From an uncultured Bacilli bacterium (GTDB lineage Bacteria > Bacillota_I > Bacilli_A > RF39 > UBA660): a DNA stretch of 15,414 nucleotides. Shown here piece by piece: positions 6,817 to 15,246 of the stretch. Position 1 is the first letter of the stretch. Each line of letters starts with the position of its first letter. The notes beneath the pieces were generated by a model that made no database searches, was not told the origin of the DNA, and saw nothing but the letters and a program-made list of their open reading frames with translations. The position numbers and the translations under genes are program-made. The stretch is taken from NCBI GenBank assembly GCA_948479395.1, contig CAOLUI010000016.1, positions 1 through 15,414 on the forward strand, written 5' to 3'.

Positions 6817-8412
6817 ATGGACCCAATTAGAATAAACATAAATAAAAATGGTTATAATTTAAAAAAAGCGATAGATAAATTAAAGGTAAATAAAGATAAA
6901 AATATAAATAAAATGAATAATTTAAATGAAACAGAAAGGACTAATAATGAAATAGAAGAAATTGATTTATTAGCTAATCCAACAAATGAAATTAAGGAAA
7001 ATGATTTTTTTGATTATAGTATAGTAGGAAGCTATTTATTTAATATTATATATGAAGGAAGCAATTATGAGCCAGATATATTAGAGAATATAGAAAATTG
7101 GCTAACAAAAACATTAAAAGATATTGGAATAAATACTCCAAAAGTTGGAGTCATTAAATTTTTAGCTAAAAATGGTATACCACTAAGTGTAGAAATGTTA
7201 AAAGATATACAGATAATGAATAATGGTATAGAAGTTGTGTTAAGTAATGGAGTTAAAATATTTTTAAGTGATGGTATTATTAAATCGATAAAAACAACTA
7301 ATAATATTAAATTTGTTTATAAGAAAGATAAAAGTCTAAGTTATATTGCTTACGAAGAAGATGATGGAGAATTAATAGATTTAACAATTTTAAAGGATAT
7401 AAAAAAAAATAAATTTGATTTAAAAGATATTTTATGTGCTTTTAAGACAGATAATGGAACAAAATCAATTATTTTTAATGATAATACTAATATTATTATT
7501 TCACCAGAAAATTATATTAGTATTATAGAATCTATTGTTAATAATTATCGTTTAAATTTTGATAAGAATGGAAATATTATTAATGGTTATTTTAGAGTAA
7601 ATGGAAAATATGAGTTAATTGATATATTCTCTGATTATAATAAATATACTAAACAATTTGGAGGATCTCAAATGTCTTTTAAGTATAATATAGAAGAATT
7701 ACTTGATGATCCGTATATTTTAAATAAAATAAGAGAATTTTTTCCTAATGCGACAGATGAAGATTGTGAATTATATTTATATAAAATTGTAAACACGGGT
7801 TGTGGTTATACCGCCTTTGTTAATGCTATTTTTGAAAGGTATAAAGGAAAGGAACAAGAATTTTATAATAAATTTGGTTTTTCAATGTATAAAATGAATA
7901 AAGAAGGCAAATTAGATTTTAATTATGAGTATTTAATATTAGATATTTTTAATGGCTTATGGGGCAATTCGGGATATTCTATAGAAGAAATATATGCAGG
8001 AATAACTAAAGATGTAACAGATGGTGCACTTAATATTAATGAAGAATATGATGATTATTTGGATACGGGTTCTGGTACAAAGATATATAATAAAATGTGT
8101 GAATATTTAAATCATAAATACGGAATGAATATTAATATGAAATCGTATGACGTGAATTTAAATAATGTAATAGATTTATATAAGGAGTTGATAAAGGAAG
8201 GGAATAGCAATATAGTTTTGAGTTGCTCTAATTTTGATATGTATAATTTAGATGGAACCTTATATAATACGAGTGGAAAAATCGGGGGTCATGCCATGTA
8301 TATAACAGGAATTACTAATAAGGGAGATTTAATTGTTTCATCTTGGGGAGAAGAATATATTGTTGATTTGAGTTCGATTGAAGGATATTTTAAATTAAGA
8401 GTATTTAGTTAG
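6817..8412 (+). CDS. Papain/C39-like cysteine peptidase at a T7SS locus
   Basis: The 531-aa product has no signal peptide and no membrane segment. Residues 1-65 are Asn/Lys-rich and probably loose. Residues 120-290 look like short beta strands (GIEVVLSNGVKIFLSDGIIK, FVYKKDKSLSYIAYE). The C-terminal 230 residues form a papain-like domain: nucleophile C329 in VNTGCGYTAFVNAIF, His at 492 in GGHAMYITGI, and VSSWGEEYIVD (507-517) where papains have NSWG. The papain Asn is Ser here (508), so the third catalytic residue is uncertain. FGFSMYKMNKEGKLDFNYEY (353-372) separates Cys and His. It lies 9 bases before its partner and upstream of essC, so it may process T7SS substrates or be an effector itself. 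No LXG domain is present. The fold is read by eye; the role is inference. Confidence 0.7.
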   Translation: MDPIRININKNGYNLKKAIDKLKVNKDKNINKMNNLNETERTNNEIEEIDLLANPTNEIKENDFFDYSIVGSYLFNIIYEGSNYEPDILENIENWLTKTLKDIGINTPKVGVIKFLAKNGIPLSVEMLKDIQIMNNGIEVVLSNGVKIFLSDGIIKSIKTTNNIKFVYKKDKSLSYIAYEEDDGELIDLTILKDIKKNKFDLKDILCAFKTDNGTKSIIFNDNTNIIISPENYISIIESIVNNYRLNFDKNGNIINGYFRVNGKYELIDIFSDYNKYTKQFGGSQMSFKYNIEELLDDPYILNKIREFFPNATDEDCELYLYKIVNTGCGYTAFVNAIFERYKGKEQEFYNKFGFSMYKMNKEGKLDFNYEYLILDIFNGLWGNSGYSIEEIYAGITKDVTDGALNINEEYDDYLDTGSGTKIYNKMCEYLNHKYGMNINMKSYDVNLNNVIDLYKELIKEGNSNIVLSCSNFDMYNLDGTLYNTSGKIGGHAMYITGITNKGDLIVSSWGEEYIVDLSSIEGYFKLRVFS

Positions 8413-8421
8413 GAGATAATT

Positions 8422-9075
8422 ATGAATGAAAAAATTAATAAAAAATTGGCAATTAATAAAGGTTTGATATTAGATAATAATTTTGATTTGTACATTAAAT
8501 TAGAAAACTTATATAAAAATTTATTTGAAAAATATTTGAATACAAAGATTAATTTAAATATATATGATGAAAAATTAAAAAATAGTGATCTTGATTTTGG
8601 GCTGCCTAGTCCAACAAAAAAACAATTAACGAGTGGATTAAACGAATATTTAGATCTAAAATATATATATATATTGAATAATTTTTTTATTGAAAAACTA
8701 GATAATGAGGATATTAATAGTTTAAAGGACGAATTAGAAAAAGATGTTATAGATTTAAATGAAAATTTAATAAATATTATTGAGAGAACTTATAAAGAAA
8801 TAATTAATAATAATTATTATAAAGGTTCCTATATCGAAAAAAATTATAATGTATGTTATGGAGACATAACTTTAGATTCTTATGCACCAAATAATGCTTT
8901 AGTTTTGAAGATATTTTATGGAAAAAATACTAAAGAATTCAATCATGAAGAATTTATTAAAAATATAAAAGAAAAAAAAATTTTTTTACAAAAATTTTCA
9001 GAAGAGTTAAAAGAGGAAATAGAAAAGAATTTAAATATAAAATGTGTAGTTTTTAATGAAAAAATTTCTAATTAA
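8422..9075 (+). CDS. Unknown 217-aa helical protein paired with the peptidase
   Basis: I do not recognise this protein. It is Asn/Lys/Glu-rich, has no signal peptide or membrane segment, and is mostly helical, with likely coiled coil at 88-126 and 165-205. The most distinctive stretch is FGLPSPTKKQLTSGLNEYLD (58-77), followed by LKYIYILNNFFIEKL, which looks conserved rather than random. A short strand-rich part near the end (KCVVFNEKI) closes it. GGAG overlaps the stop codon of the peptidase gene, so translation is probably coupled and the products are made together. A partner, chaperone or immunity protein of the peptidase would fit, but nothing in the sequence proves any of these. The essC promoter follows directly. 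Confidence 0.75.
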   Translation: MNEKINKKLAINKGLILDNNFDLYIKLENLYKNLFEKYLNTKINLNIYDEKLKNSDLDFGLPSPTKKQLTSGLNEYLDLKYIYILNNFFIEKLDNEDINSLKDELEKDVIDLNENLINIIERTYKEIINNNYYKGSYIEKNYNVCYGDITLDSYAPNNALVLKIFYGKNTKEFNHEEFIKNIKEKKIFLQKFSEELKEEIEKNLNIKCVVFNEKISN

Positions 9076-9094
9076 TAAATTATGATTGTTTTTG

Positions 9095-9103
9095 TGATAT
9101 AAT
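9095..9103 (+). promoter_or_regulatory. Extended -10 promoter before essC
   Basis: TGATATAAT, the same extended -10 as at 5229-5237, lies 23 bases before the essC start. No clear -35 box is seen. It would allow essC to be transcribed apart from the peptidase pair. Confidence 0.5.
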
Positions 9104-9125
9104 TTTTTTATAAAGGGTTAATGGA

Positions 9126-12100
9126 GTGAGACTAGTGATAATAACATTGTATTTGAGTGATAAAGTATTAAAATTTCAGTTGCCAACCGAGAAAATAGGA
9201 AGTTATACTTTTGGTGATGTTGATGGTAATACTTTGATTAATGTAGAAGCACGTAATGGTGAATGGTGTTTGTATTCAACTTCGGAGATAGGAATATTAT
9301 TTAATTCAGCTCCCGTTGCTTTTGTAAATTTAATACCAAATAGTTTTTATGTAATAAATAAGAATAAAAAGAATTATTTAGTATTTGTGAGTAATATAGA
9401 GAATAATGGAATTGTACCTTATACTTATGATGATAAAATTAATTTGCTTATAGGAATGGAAAATGCCAATATAAAAATTAATTGTATTCATTTGAAAAAA
9501 CCGATGGTTAGTATTAAATTTGAGAATAATAAATTAATTTTGGATAAAAATGATAATGCTCTTGTATATAGTAATGGGTTTGTTGTTAAGGAAAAGAATA
9601 AAATAATAAATTATGGAGATGAAGTAGAATTATATGGAATAAAAATGTTATTTACTAAAAAATTTTTGTTTATTTCCAATAATGAAAAAATGATTTTTAT
9701 TGATTCTAATTCTTCGAATATTGTAAGGCATTTATTTAAGGGAGATATAGCTCCTCAAAATATAGAGATTAAAGATGTTGATTTATATAAAAAAGATGAT
9801 TATTTTTCTAAAACGCCAAGAATTCAAAGAACTATTTATGATAAAGAAGTAAAACTTAGTTCTCCTCCTAAAGAGGCAAATAGTGGAGAAATGCCTCTTA
9901 TTTTGGTAATTGGTCCAATGCTTGCCATGGGAGTATCTTCAATTATTACTTTTTTAAATACAATTTTGAAAATTAATTCAGGAGAAACTACATGGAAAGA
10001 TTCTTATCTTCAATTGATTACAAGTGGTGTTATGCTGATTTCAATGTTAATTTTTCCGTTAATAACTCAATTATATAATAAATATATGAAAAAGAAAAAA
10101 AGGCAAGAATTGGAATTAAAATATACAAATTATTTACAAGAAAAAGAGAAAGAATTAGAAGCGATTGCAAAAGAACAATCCGTTATTTTGTATGAAAATT
10201 TGATTACTAATGAAACATGTATTGATATTATAAAAAGAAAGAATATTAATTTTTGGGCTAAAAGAGTAGATCAAAATGATTTTTTAGTAACTAGAATTGG
10301 TATGGGAAAAGAAAAATTAAAATTAAAGCTTACTTATTCAGAAGAAGATTTTTCTATTGATGAAGATGTTTTAAGAAAAAAAGCGGATGCTCTTGCGGAA
10401 AAATATCAATATATAGAAAATGTTCCAGTTGGTTATTCTTTTTATGAAAGTAAAATTACAGCGATAATGGGTTCAGAAATTGATTCATTAAATTTTGTGA
10501 ATAATATAATATTACAGTTAGTAACTTTTTATAATTATGAAGAGCTTAAGCTGGTTTTATTTACTAATCCCAAACATGAGAAGCATTGGAATTTTATGAA
10601 ATATTTAAATCATTCTTTGAATGATGATAAAACATTTCGCTTTTTTTCGACAAATTTTGAAGATGCTAAAAATGTAACAAATTATTTGAATTTTGAGATG
10701 AATGGAAGAAACGCTCAATCAGATAATAATAATAAAACTAATTTCAAACCCCATTATATAGTGATTATAGATGGGTATGATGCAGTTAAGAATTTTGATT
10801 TTTTTAAGGAAATAATGGAATTAGAAGAAGATATAGGGTTTTCCTTTATTATTATTGAAAATAAATTAAGTAAATTACCAAGTAAATGTAGTAATTTTAT
10901 TATGTTAGATCAGGAAAAATCGGTGATTTTAAAAAATTCTTATGAAAGCCAAGAAAAGGCCATTTTTAAAACAGAAATTAAGTATGATATTAATATGATG
11001 GATTTAGCTAAAATATTATCTAATGTTCCAATTGAAATGGAAAATGATACAAGAAATTTACCAGATTCTCTTTCTTTTTTAGAAATGGAGCATGTGGGTA
11101 AGGTCGAACAATTGAATATTTTAAATCGATGGAATATGAATGATTCAACTAGCAGTTTAAGGGCTGAAGTTGGAGTAGATGATACCGGAAGTTTAATGTA
11201 TTTAGATTTGCACGAAAAGTATCATGGGCCTCATGGCTTAATTGCTGGAATGACAGGAAGTGGAAAGTCAGAATTTATTATTACTTATATTTTATCAATG
11301 GCGATAAATTATAGTCCTGATGATGTAGCTTTTATTTTAATTGATTATAAAGGTGGGGGACTTGCTGGAGCTTTTGAAAATAAAGTAAGTAATATTATTT
11401 TGCCTCATTTAGCGGGAACGATTACTAATTTAGATAAGGCAGAAATGGATCGAACGCTAGTTAGTATAGATAGTGAAATTAAGAGAAGACAACAAATGTT
11501 TAATGAAGCTCGGGATATGTTAGGAGAAAGTACAATCGATATTTATAAATATCAAAGTTTTTATAAAAATGGTAAGTTAAAAGAGCCTTTACCCCATTTA
11601 TTTATTATAAGTGATGAATTTGCAGAGTTAAAAAGTCAACAACCAGATTTTATGGATAATTTAATAAGTGTGGCAAGAATTGGTCGTAGTTTAGGAGTCC
11701 ATTTAATTTTGGCTACACAAAAACCTAGTGGAGTTGTTAATGATCAAATCTGGTCTAATACTAAGTTTAGGGTTTGTTTAAAGGTTCAGGATCTATCAGA
11801 TAGCCGTGAAATGTTAAAAAGACCTGAAGCAGCAAGTATAAAACAAACCGGAAGATTTTATTTACAAGTGGGATATGATGAATATTTTGCTTTAGGGCAA
11901 TCTGCGTGGTGTGGGGCTAAGTATTATCCTTATAATGAAGTGATAAAACAGGCTGATAAAAGTGTAAATTTTATTAATAATATTGGTTATTTTATAAAAA
12001 ATATTCAAGGTTCAACTAGTATGAGAGTAGAGTCAGAAGGAGAACAATTGGCGGCTGTTTTAAATTTTATTATTGAAAGTGCTAAAATAGTCAATAAAAA

Positions 12101-13688
12101 AGCGCGAAAGTTATGGTTAGATAATATTTCGCCGATTATATTAGTAGATGATTTAGAAAAAAAATATCAAGTTTCTTATGAACCCGAAAATATTAAGGTA
12201 TTAATTGGAGAATATGATGCTCCAGAAAAGCAAGAACAAGGACCTGTTATTTATGATTATTTAAATAAGGGAAATACAATTATTTATGGAAATAATGGTG
12301 CAGAAATGGAAATGCTTCTTAATTGCATTTTATATAATTCGTGTAAAAATTATTCGGCTCAAGAAATCAATTTTTATATTATTGATTATGGTTCAGAGTC
12401 TTTTAGAAAGTTTGAAAATCTTCCTCATGTTGGGGGAGTAGTCTTTGCATCTGAGGAAGAAGAGTTTAATAATCTTTTAAAATTAATTAAAGAAGAAATT
12501 GAGAAAAGAAAAAAATTATTTTCTTCTTATGGAGGCGATTATAAGAATTATATTAAAAGTAAAAAAGAAGAAATTCCTTTAAAAGTAATTATTATAAATA
12601 ATTATTCTTCTGTTTATGATGCGCATCAAAATATTTATGATGATTTACCACAGATAGTTAGAGATTCAGAACGTTATGGTGTAATTTTTATATTAACGGG
12701 TAATGGACTTAATTCAATTAATAGTAAGATTACTCAATTATGTCATAATTTTTATGCTTTTAAATTGAAGGATAGTAGTGATTATAGCTCTATTTTTGGA
12801 GTTAGAGCAAAAATATTGCCTCGAGATGATTTGGGTCGTGGTTTATTATTTAATGAGGGAATTCATGAGTTTCAAACTGCTTCAATAGTAGCCGAAGAAG
12901 ATAAATTAAATGATTTTATTTTAAGTTTTGTTGCTGAACAAATTAATAAGAATAAAGTTGGGGCTTTTAAAGTACCTGTTCTACCTGAGGTAGTTGACCT
13001 TAATTTTGTAAAAGAAAAAATCAAAGTTTTAGAAGAAGTTCCTGTAGGAGTAGATAAAAAAGAGTTAGGAATTTTAACAATTGATTATTTAGCTAATATA
13101 GGTAATATAATAACTTCTAATAAGATAGAAAATACGAAAAATTTTGTTTTGAGTTTAATTTATGAACTTCGAAGAGTTAGGAATACTAATTTAATAGTTT
13201 TGGATCCGCTTAGAGAACTTGTACTTAATAAACAAGAATATCCAAATTATGTTCAAGAGAATATGAAACTATATTTGAAAAATTTAGGCAATTATATTCA
13301 AAAATTAATTGATGAAAAGAAAGAAACAAATGTAGTTATCTTAATTTATTCTTTTGCTAAATTTATGGATAATATTGATGGTACAGAGTATACAGATTTG
13401 CTTAATTTAGCTCATCAATATGAAAAGGTGAGTCTAATCATTGTTGATGCCGCCCTAAAAATAAAGAAGTATACTTTTGAATCATGGTTTACGCAATATT
13501 TTAATAATAATGAAGGAATTTGGATTGGTAGAGGTATTGCGGATCAAAGTATTTTTAGATTATCAACTGTAAATCGAGAGATGACTAGTGATTATAAAAA
13601 TGATATGGGCTGGGTTGTAAGTGAAGGTATTGGTACGTTAGTAAAATTAATAGATTTTATAAAAAAGGATGATCAAAATGGAGAATAA
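9126..13688 (+). CDS. essC: EssC, FtsK/SpoIIIE-type ATPase of type VII secretion
   Basis: The 1520-aa product is the motor of T7SSb, a hexamer in the membrane that recognises and drives out WXG100-type substrates. Residues 1-200 resemble the two FHA-like domains of EssC, without a clear phosphopeptide site. Two membrane segments lie at about 256-280 and 295-315, followed by a charged coiled stretch. The first ATPase domain has a full Walker A (GMTGSGKSE, 708-716) and Walker B (LFIISDEFAEL, 825-835) plus ATQKPSG. In the second domain the Walker A reads IIYGNNGAEME (1052-1062), without GK-S/T, and the Walker B is IIINNY. The third (about 1310-1510) has IITSNKIENTKN in that place. Start is GTG at 9126 with AAAGGG upstream; GTG at 9135 with GGAG is an equal alternative. 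It overlaps the next gene. Confidence 0.95.
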   Translation: MRLVIITLYLSDKVLKFQLPTEKIGSYTFGDVDGNTLINVEARNGEWCLYSTSEIGILFNSAPVAFVNLIPNSFYVINKNKKNYLVFVSNIENNGIVPYTYDDKINLLIGMENANIKINCIHLKKPMVSIKFENNKLILDKNDNALVYSNGFVVKEKNKIINYGDEVELYGIKMLFTKKFLFISNNEKMIFIDSNSSNIVRHLFKGDIAPQNIEIKDVDLYKKDDYFSKTPRIQRTIYDKEVKLSSPPKEANSGEMPLILVIGPMLAMGVSSIITFLNTILKINSGETTWKDSYLQLITSGVMLISMLIFPLITQLYNKYMKKKKRQELELKYTNYLQEKEKELEAIAKEQSVILYENLITNETCIDIIKRKNINFWAKRVDQNDFLVTRIGMGKEKLKLKLTYSEEDFSIDEDVLRKKADALAEKYQYIENVPVGYSFYESKITAIMGSEIDSLNFVNNIILQLVTFYNYEELKLVLFTNPKHEKHWNFMKYLNHSLNDDKTFRFFSTNFEDAKNVTNYLNFEMNGRNAQSDNNNKTNFKPHYIVIIDGYDAVKNFDFFKEIMELEEDIGFSFIIIENKLSKLPSKCSNFIMLDQEKSVILKNSYESQEKAIFKTEIKYDINMMDLAKILSNVPIEMENDTRNLPDSLSFLEMEHVGKVEQLNILNRWNMNDSTSSLRAEVGVDDTGSLMYLDLHEKYHGPHGLIAGMTGSGKSEFIITYILSMAINYSPDDVAFILIDYKGGGLAGAFENKVSNIILPHLAGTITNLDKAEMDRTLVSIDSEIKRRQQMFNEARDMLGESTIDIYKYQSFYKNGKLKEPLPHLFIISDEFAELKSQQPDFMDNLISVARIGRSLGVHLILATQKPSGVVNDQIWSNTKFRVCLKVQDLSDSREMLKRPEAASIKQTGRFYLQVGYDEYFALGQSAWCGAKYYPYNEVIKQADKSVNFINNIGYFIKNIQGSTSMRVESEGEQLAAVLNFIIESAKIVNKKARKLWLDNISPIILVDDLEKKYQVSYEPENIKVLIGEYDAPEKQEQGPVIYDYLNKGNTIIYGNNGAEMEMLLNCILYNSCKNYSAQEINFYIIDYGSESFRKFENLPHVGGVVFASEEEEFNNLLKLIKEEIEKRKKLFSSYGGDYKNYIKSKKEEIPLKVIIINNYSSVYDAHQNIYDDLPQIVRDSERYGVIFILTGNGLNSINSKITQLCHNFYAFKLKDSSDYSSIFGVRAKILPRDDLGRGLLFNEGIHEFQTASIVAEEDKLNDFILSFVAEQINKNKVGAFKVPVLPEVVDLNFVKEKIKVLEEVPVGVDKKELGILTIDYLANIGNIITSNKIENTKNFVLSLIYELRRVRNTNLIVLDPLRELVLNKQEYPNYVQENMKLYLKNLGNYIQKLIDEKKETNVVILIYSFAKFMDNIDGTEYTDLLNLAHQYEKVSLIIVDAALKIKKYTFESWFTQYFNNNEGIWIGRGIADQSIFRLSTVNREMTSDYKNDMGWVVSEGIGTLVKLIDFIKKDDQNGE

Positions 13689-13941
13689 AGTATTAATTAA
13701 GTTAATTGTTCCAGAGTTAGACAAAAGTTTTGATGTTTATATTCCAGTAAATGAACTTATTTGGAAGATTAAAAAATTATTTTTAAAATCTATTTCGGAT
13801 TTAACTAATATTGAAATAGATTTAGAAATGGATTATTTATTATTGAATAAAGATACTTGTGAAGTTTATACGAATAATAATTTAATTATTGATACAAATA
13901 TTCGAAATGGAAGTGAATTGTTATTTTTAAGAAGGTTGTAA
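13678..13941 (+). CDS. esaB: EsaB/YukD-like ubiquitin-fold protein of T7SS
   Basis: The 87-aa product has the layout of the small cytosolic ubiquitin-like T7SS proteins: strand (KVLIKLIVPE), strand (SFDVYIPVN), helix (LIWKIKKLFLKSISDL), then LLLNKDTCEVYTNNNLIID and a closing strand (NGSELLFLRRL). EsaB and YukD are needed for secretion and are thought to act with or regulate EssC. Sequence likeness is weak, as usual in this family, so the call rests on size, predicted order of strands and position right after essC. The ATG at 13678 is preferred because AAAAAAGGAT lies seven bases upstream; an ATG at 13669 would add three residues inside that RBS. The gene overlaps the end of essC by 11 bases, implying coupled translation. 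Confidence 0.75.
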   Translation: MENKVLIKLIVPELDKSFDVYIPVNELIWKIKKLFLKSISDLTNIEIDLEMDYLLLNKDTCEVYTNNNLIIDTNIRNGSELLFLRRL

Positions 13942-13958
13942 AATGATGTTAAGCTTTA

Positions 13959-13985
13959 TTTACATTAAATAAATTGTATGATAAT
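13959..13985 (+). promoter_or_regulatory. Possible promoter of the WXG-type substrate gene
   Basis: TTTACA (13959-13964) and GATAAT (13980-13985) are 15 bases apart, shorter than ideal; a TG at 13975-13976 may help. Its place just before a likely highly expressed gene makes it plausible. Confidence 0.4.
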
Positions 13986-14012
13986 CTTTTATTATAGAAA
14001 GAAGGTAAAAAA

Positions 14013-14645
14013 ATGAATGGATTTAATGATGATGAGGTAAGAGTATCTATAAATGCTATTAATAGTGCTTATGATGCTTTAATGGTTCCTTTAGCAGATA
14101 ATATGCAATCTAAATTTATTGGTGAGTTATCCACTAGATGGGCTTCACCAATTGCCCAAAAATTCTTTGCTGAATTTAATACGGTTGCTAATAAATTATT
14201 AACAGATTCATACTCAACATTTCAAAATATTGTAGACGTTATGGATTCAGCAGCTACTGCTTGGGCCAAGAGGACTGGTGTTGAATATTCTAAAATTGGA
14301 TTTAAGGGAGCATCACGTAGTGTAGATGTATCAAGTATTCAAGAAAATATTAATGGTGTTAGTGGAGCAATGGATGATGCTGGTTCAGTTGCAACTAATG
14401 CTTTAAATGATATAGCTTCATTTTCTGATAATGCTTTAACAAGTGCAGAAAATGCTGTTAGAAATTGTGGCTTTGTGGGAAAAGGGCAGCAAGAAAATTT
14501 ATTGCAATCATTAACTAATATAAAAAATCAAGCTAATAAAGCAATTACAGAATTAACTAATACTGTTTCGAAAGCAATTACAGATACTACTGAAGCTCAT
14601 AAAGATACAGCAACAAAAGTAGCATCTGCTTTTACAGCAAAATAA
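14013..14645 (+). CDS. WXG100-type T7SS substrate, double-length
   Basis: The 210-aa product is rich in Ala, Ser and Thr, unlike the Lys/Asn-rich proteins around it, as expected of a secreted T7SS substrate. The first half forms a helical hairpin: helix about 6-40, turn STRWASPIAQKFF (40-52; W43-A-S in place of W-x-G), helix to about 88. The second half looks like another hairpin: helix from 107, turn NCGFVGKGQQ (151-160), helix to the end. WXG100 proteins have about 100 residues and pair as dimers, so this chain may hold both halves of such a pair. No C-terminal YxxxD/E secretion motif is seen. A strong RBS (AGAAAGAAGG) lies seven bases upstream, a promoter-like region precedes it and a terminator follows, consistent with high separate expression. 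Confidence 0.8.
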   Translation: MNGFNDDEVRVSINAINSAYDALMVPLADNMQSKFIGELSTRWASPIAQKFFAEFNTVANKLLTDSYSTFQNIVDVMDSAATAWAKRTGVEYSKIGFKGASRSVDVSSIQENINGVSGAMDDAGSVATNALNDIASFSDNALTSAENAVRNCGFVGKGQQENLLQSLTNIKNQANKAITELTNTVSKAITDTTEAHKDTATKVASAFTAK

Positions 14646-14652
14646 TATTTTT

Positions 14653-14690
14653 AAAAATGCATGGTTTGTAAACCATGTGTTTTATTGTTA
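14653..14690 (+). terminator. Hairpin terminator after the WXG-type gene
   Basis: CATGGTTT (14660-14667) pairs perfectly with AAACCATG (14670-14677), and flanking A/T and G-U pairs extend the stem to about 14 bp. A T-rich tract follows. It probably lets the substrate gene be made in excess of the genes downstream. Confidence 0.7.
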
Positions 14691-14704
14691 AGGATGATTT
14701 ATTT

Positions 14705-15241
14705 ATGAGAGTAAATGTTGCAAATTTGAAATTAGAGACTCAAATATTGAATGGTTTAATTTCTGATTATGAGAAAAATTATCAAAACATTTATAATGTG
14801 TTTAATGATTTAACTAATTATTGGAGTGACGGTAATTCTAAAATATTTTTGAATAATATTAATGAAAAGAAGAAAATTAGAGAAACTTATCAAGAGCTTA
14901 TTTCTGTTTATAATGTTTATAAATATATAATTGAAAATTATGAAGTTTTAGGAGATAACATTGAATTTAATTTAGATTATAAAAATAATGTTTTAGATAA
15001 TTTTAATAATTGTTTAAACGCTTTAGAAAAGATAAATACTAAGATTAATAATGTTGATATCAGTTTCTGTCAAAGTAAAGAAAATTTTTATAATGCTAAA
15101 CAACTTATAAAAGAGAGTAATGGTAATAGTAAAAATATAAAAGATAAAATTAAAAATAGTATAGCAATAATAGAGGAAATTGAAAGAAAAGTTCGTAAAA
15201 AAGCCGATAATATTGATATTAAATTTTTAAAAGAGGAATGA
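14705..15241 (+). CDS. WXG-like helical protein of the T7SS locus
   Basis: The 178-aa product is nearly all helical. Residues 1-85 look like a WXG100-type hairpin, with a first helix (LKLETQILNGLISDYEKNYQ), the turn LTNYWSDGNSKIFLNNI (36-52; W40) and a second helix. Residues 90-178 are a second coiled region, highly charged. There is no signal peptide or membrane segment. Such proteins in T7SS loci act as co-secreted partners or adaptors of larger substrates; which applies here is unknown. The ATG at 14705 is preferred because AAGGATGA lies about seven bases upstream; an earlier ATG at 14675 falls inside the terminator hairpin and has no RBS. The next gene begins five bases after its stop codon. 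Confidence 0.7.
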   Translation: MRVNVANLKLETQILNGLISDYEKNYQNIYNVFNDLTNYWSDGNSKIFLNNINEKKKIRETYQELISVYNVYKYIIENYEVLGDNIEFNLDYKNNVLDNFNNCLNALEKINTKINNVDISFCQSKENFYNAKQLIKESNGNSKNIKDKIKNSIAIIEEIERKVRKKADNIDIKFLKEE

Positions 15242-15246
15242 TTTTA

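Noticed and set aside
6817..8412. LXG-type polymorphic toxin
   Set aside because: No LXG helical domain is seen at the N-terminus, and the C-terminus is a papain-like domain rather than a nuclease or NADase; effector status remains open.
14675..14704. Earlier start for the 178-aa WXG-like protein
   Set aside because: This ATG lies in the right arm of the terminator hairpin with no RBS; the ATG at 14705 has AAGGATGA at good spacing.
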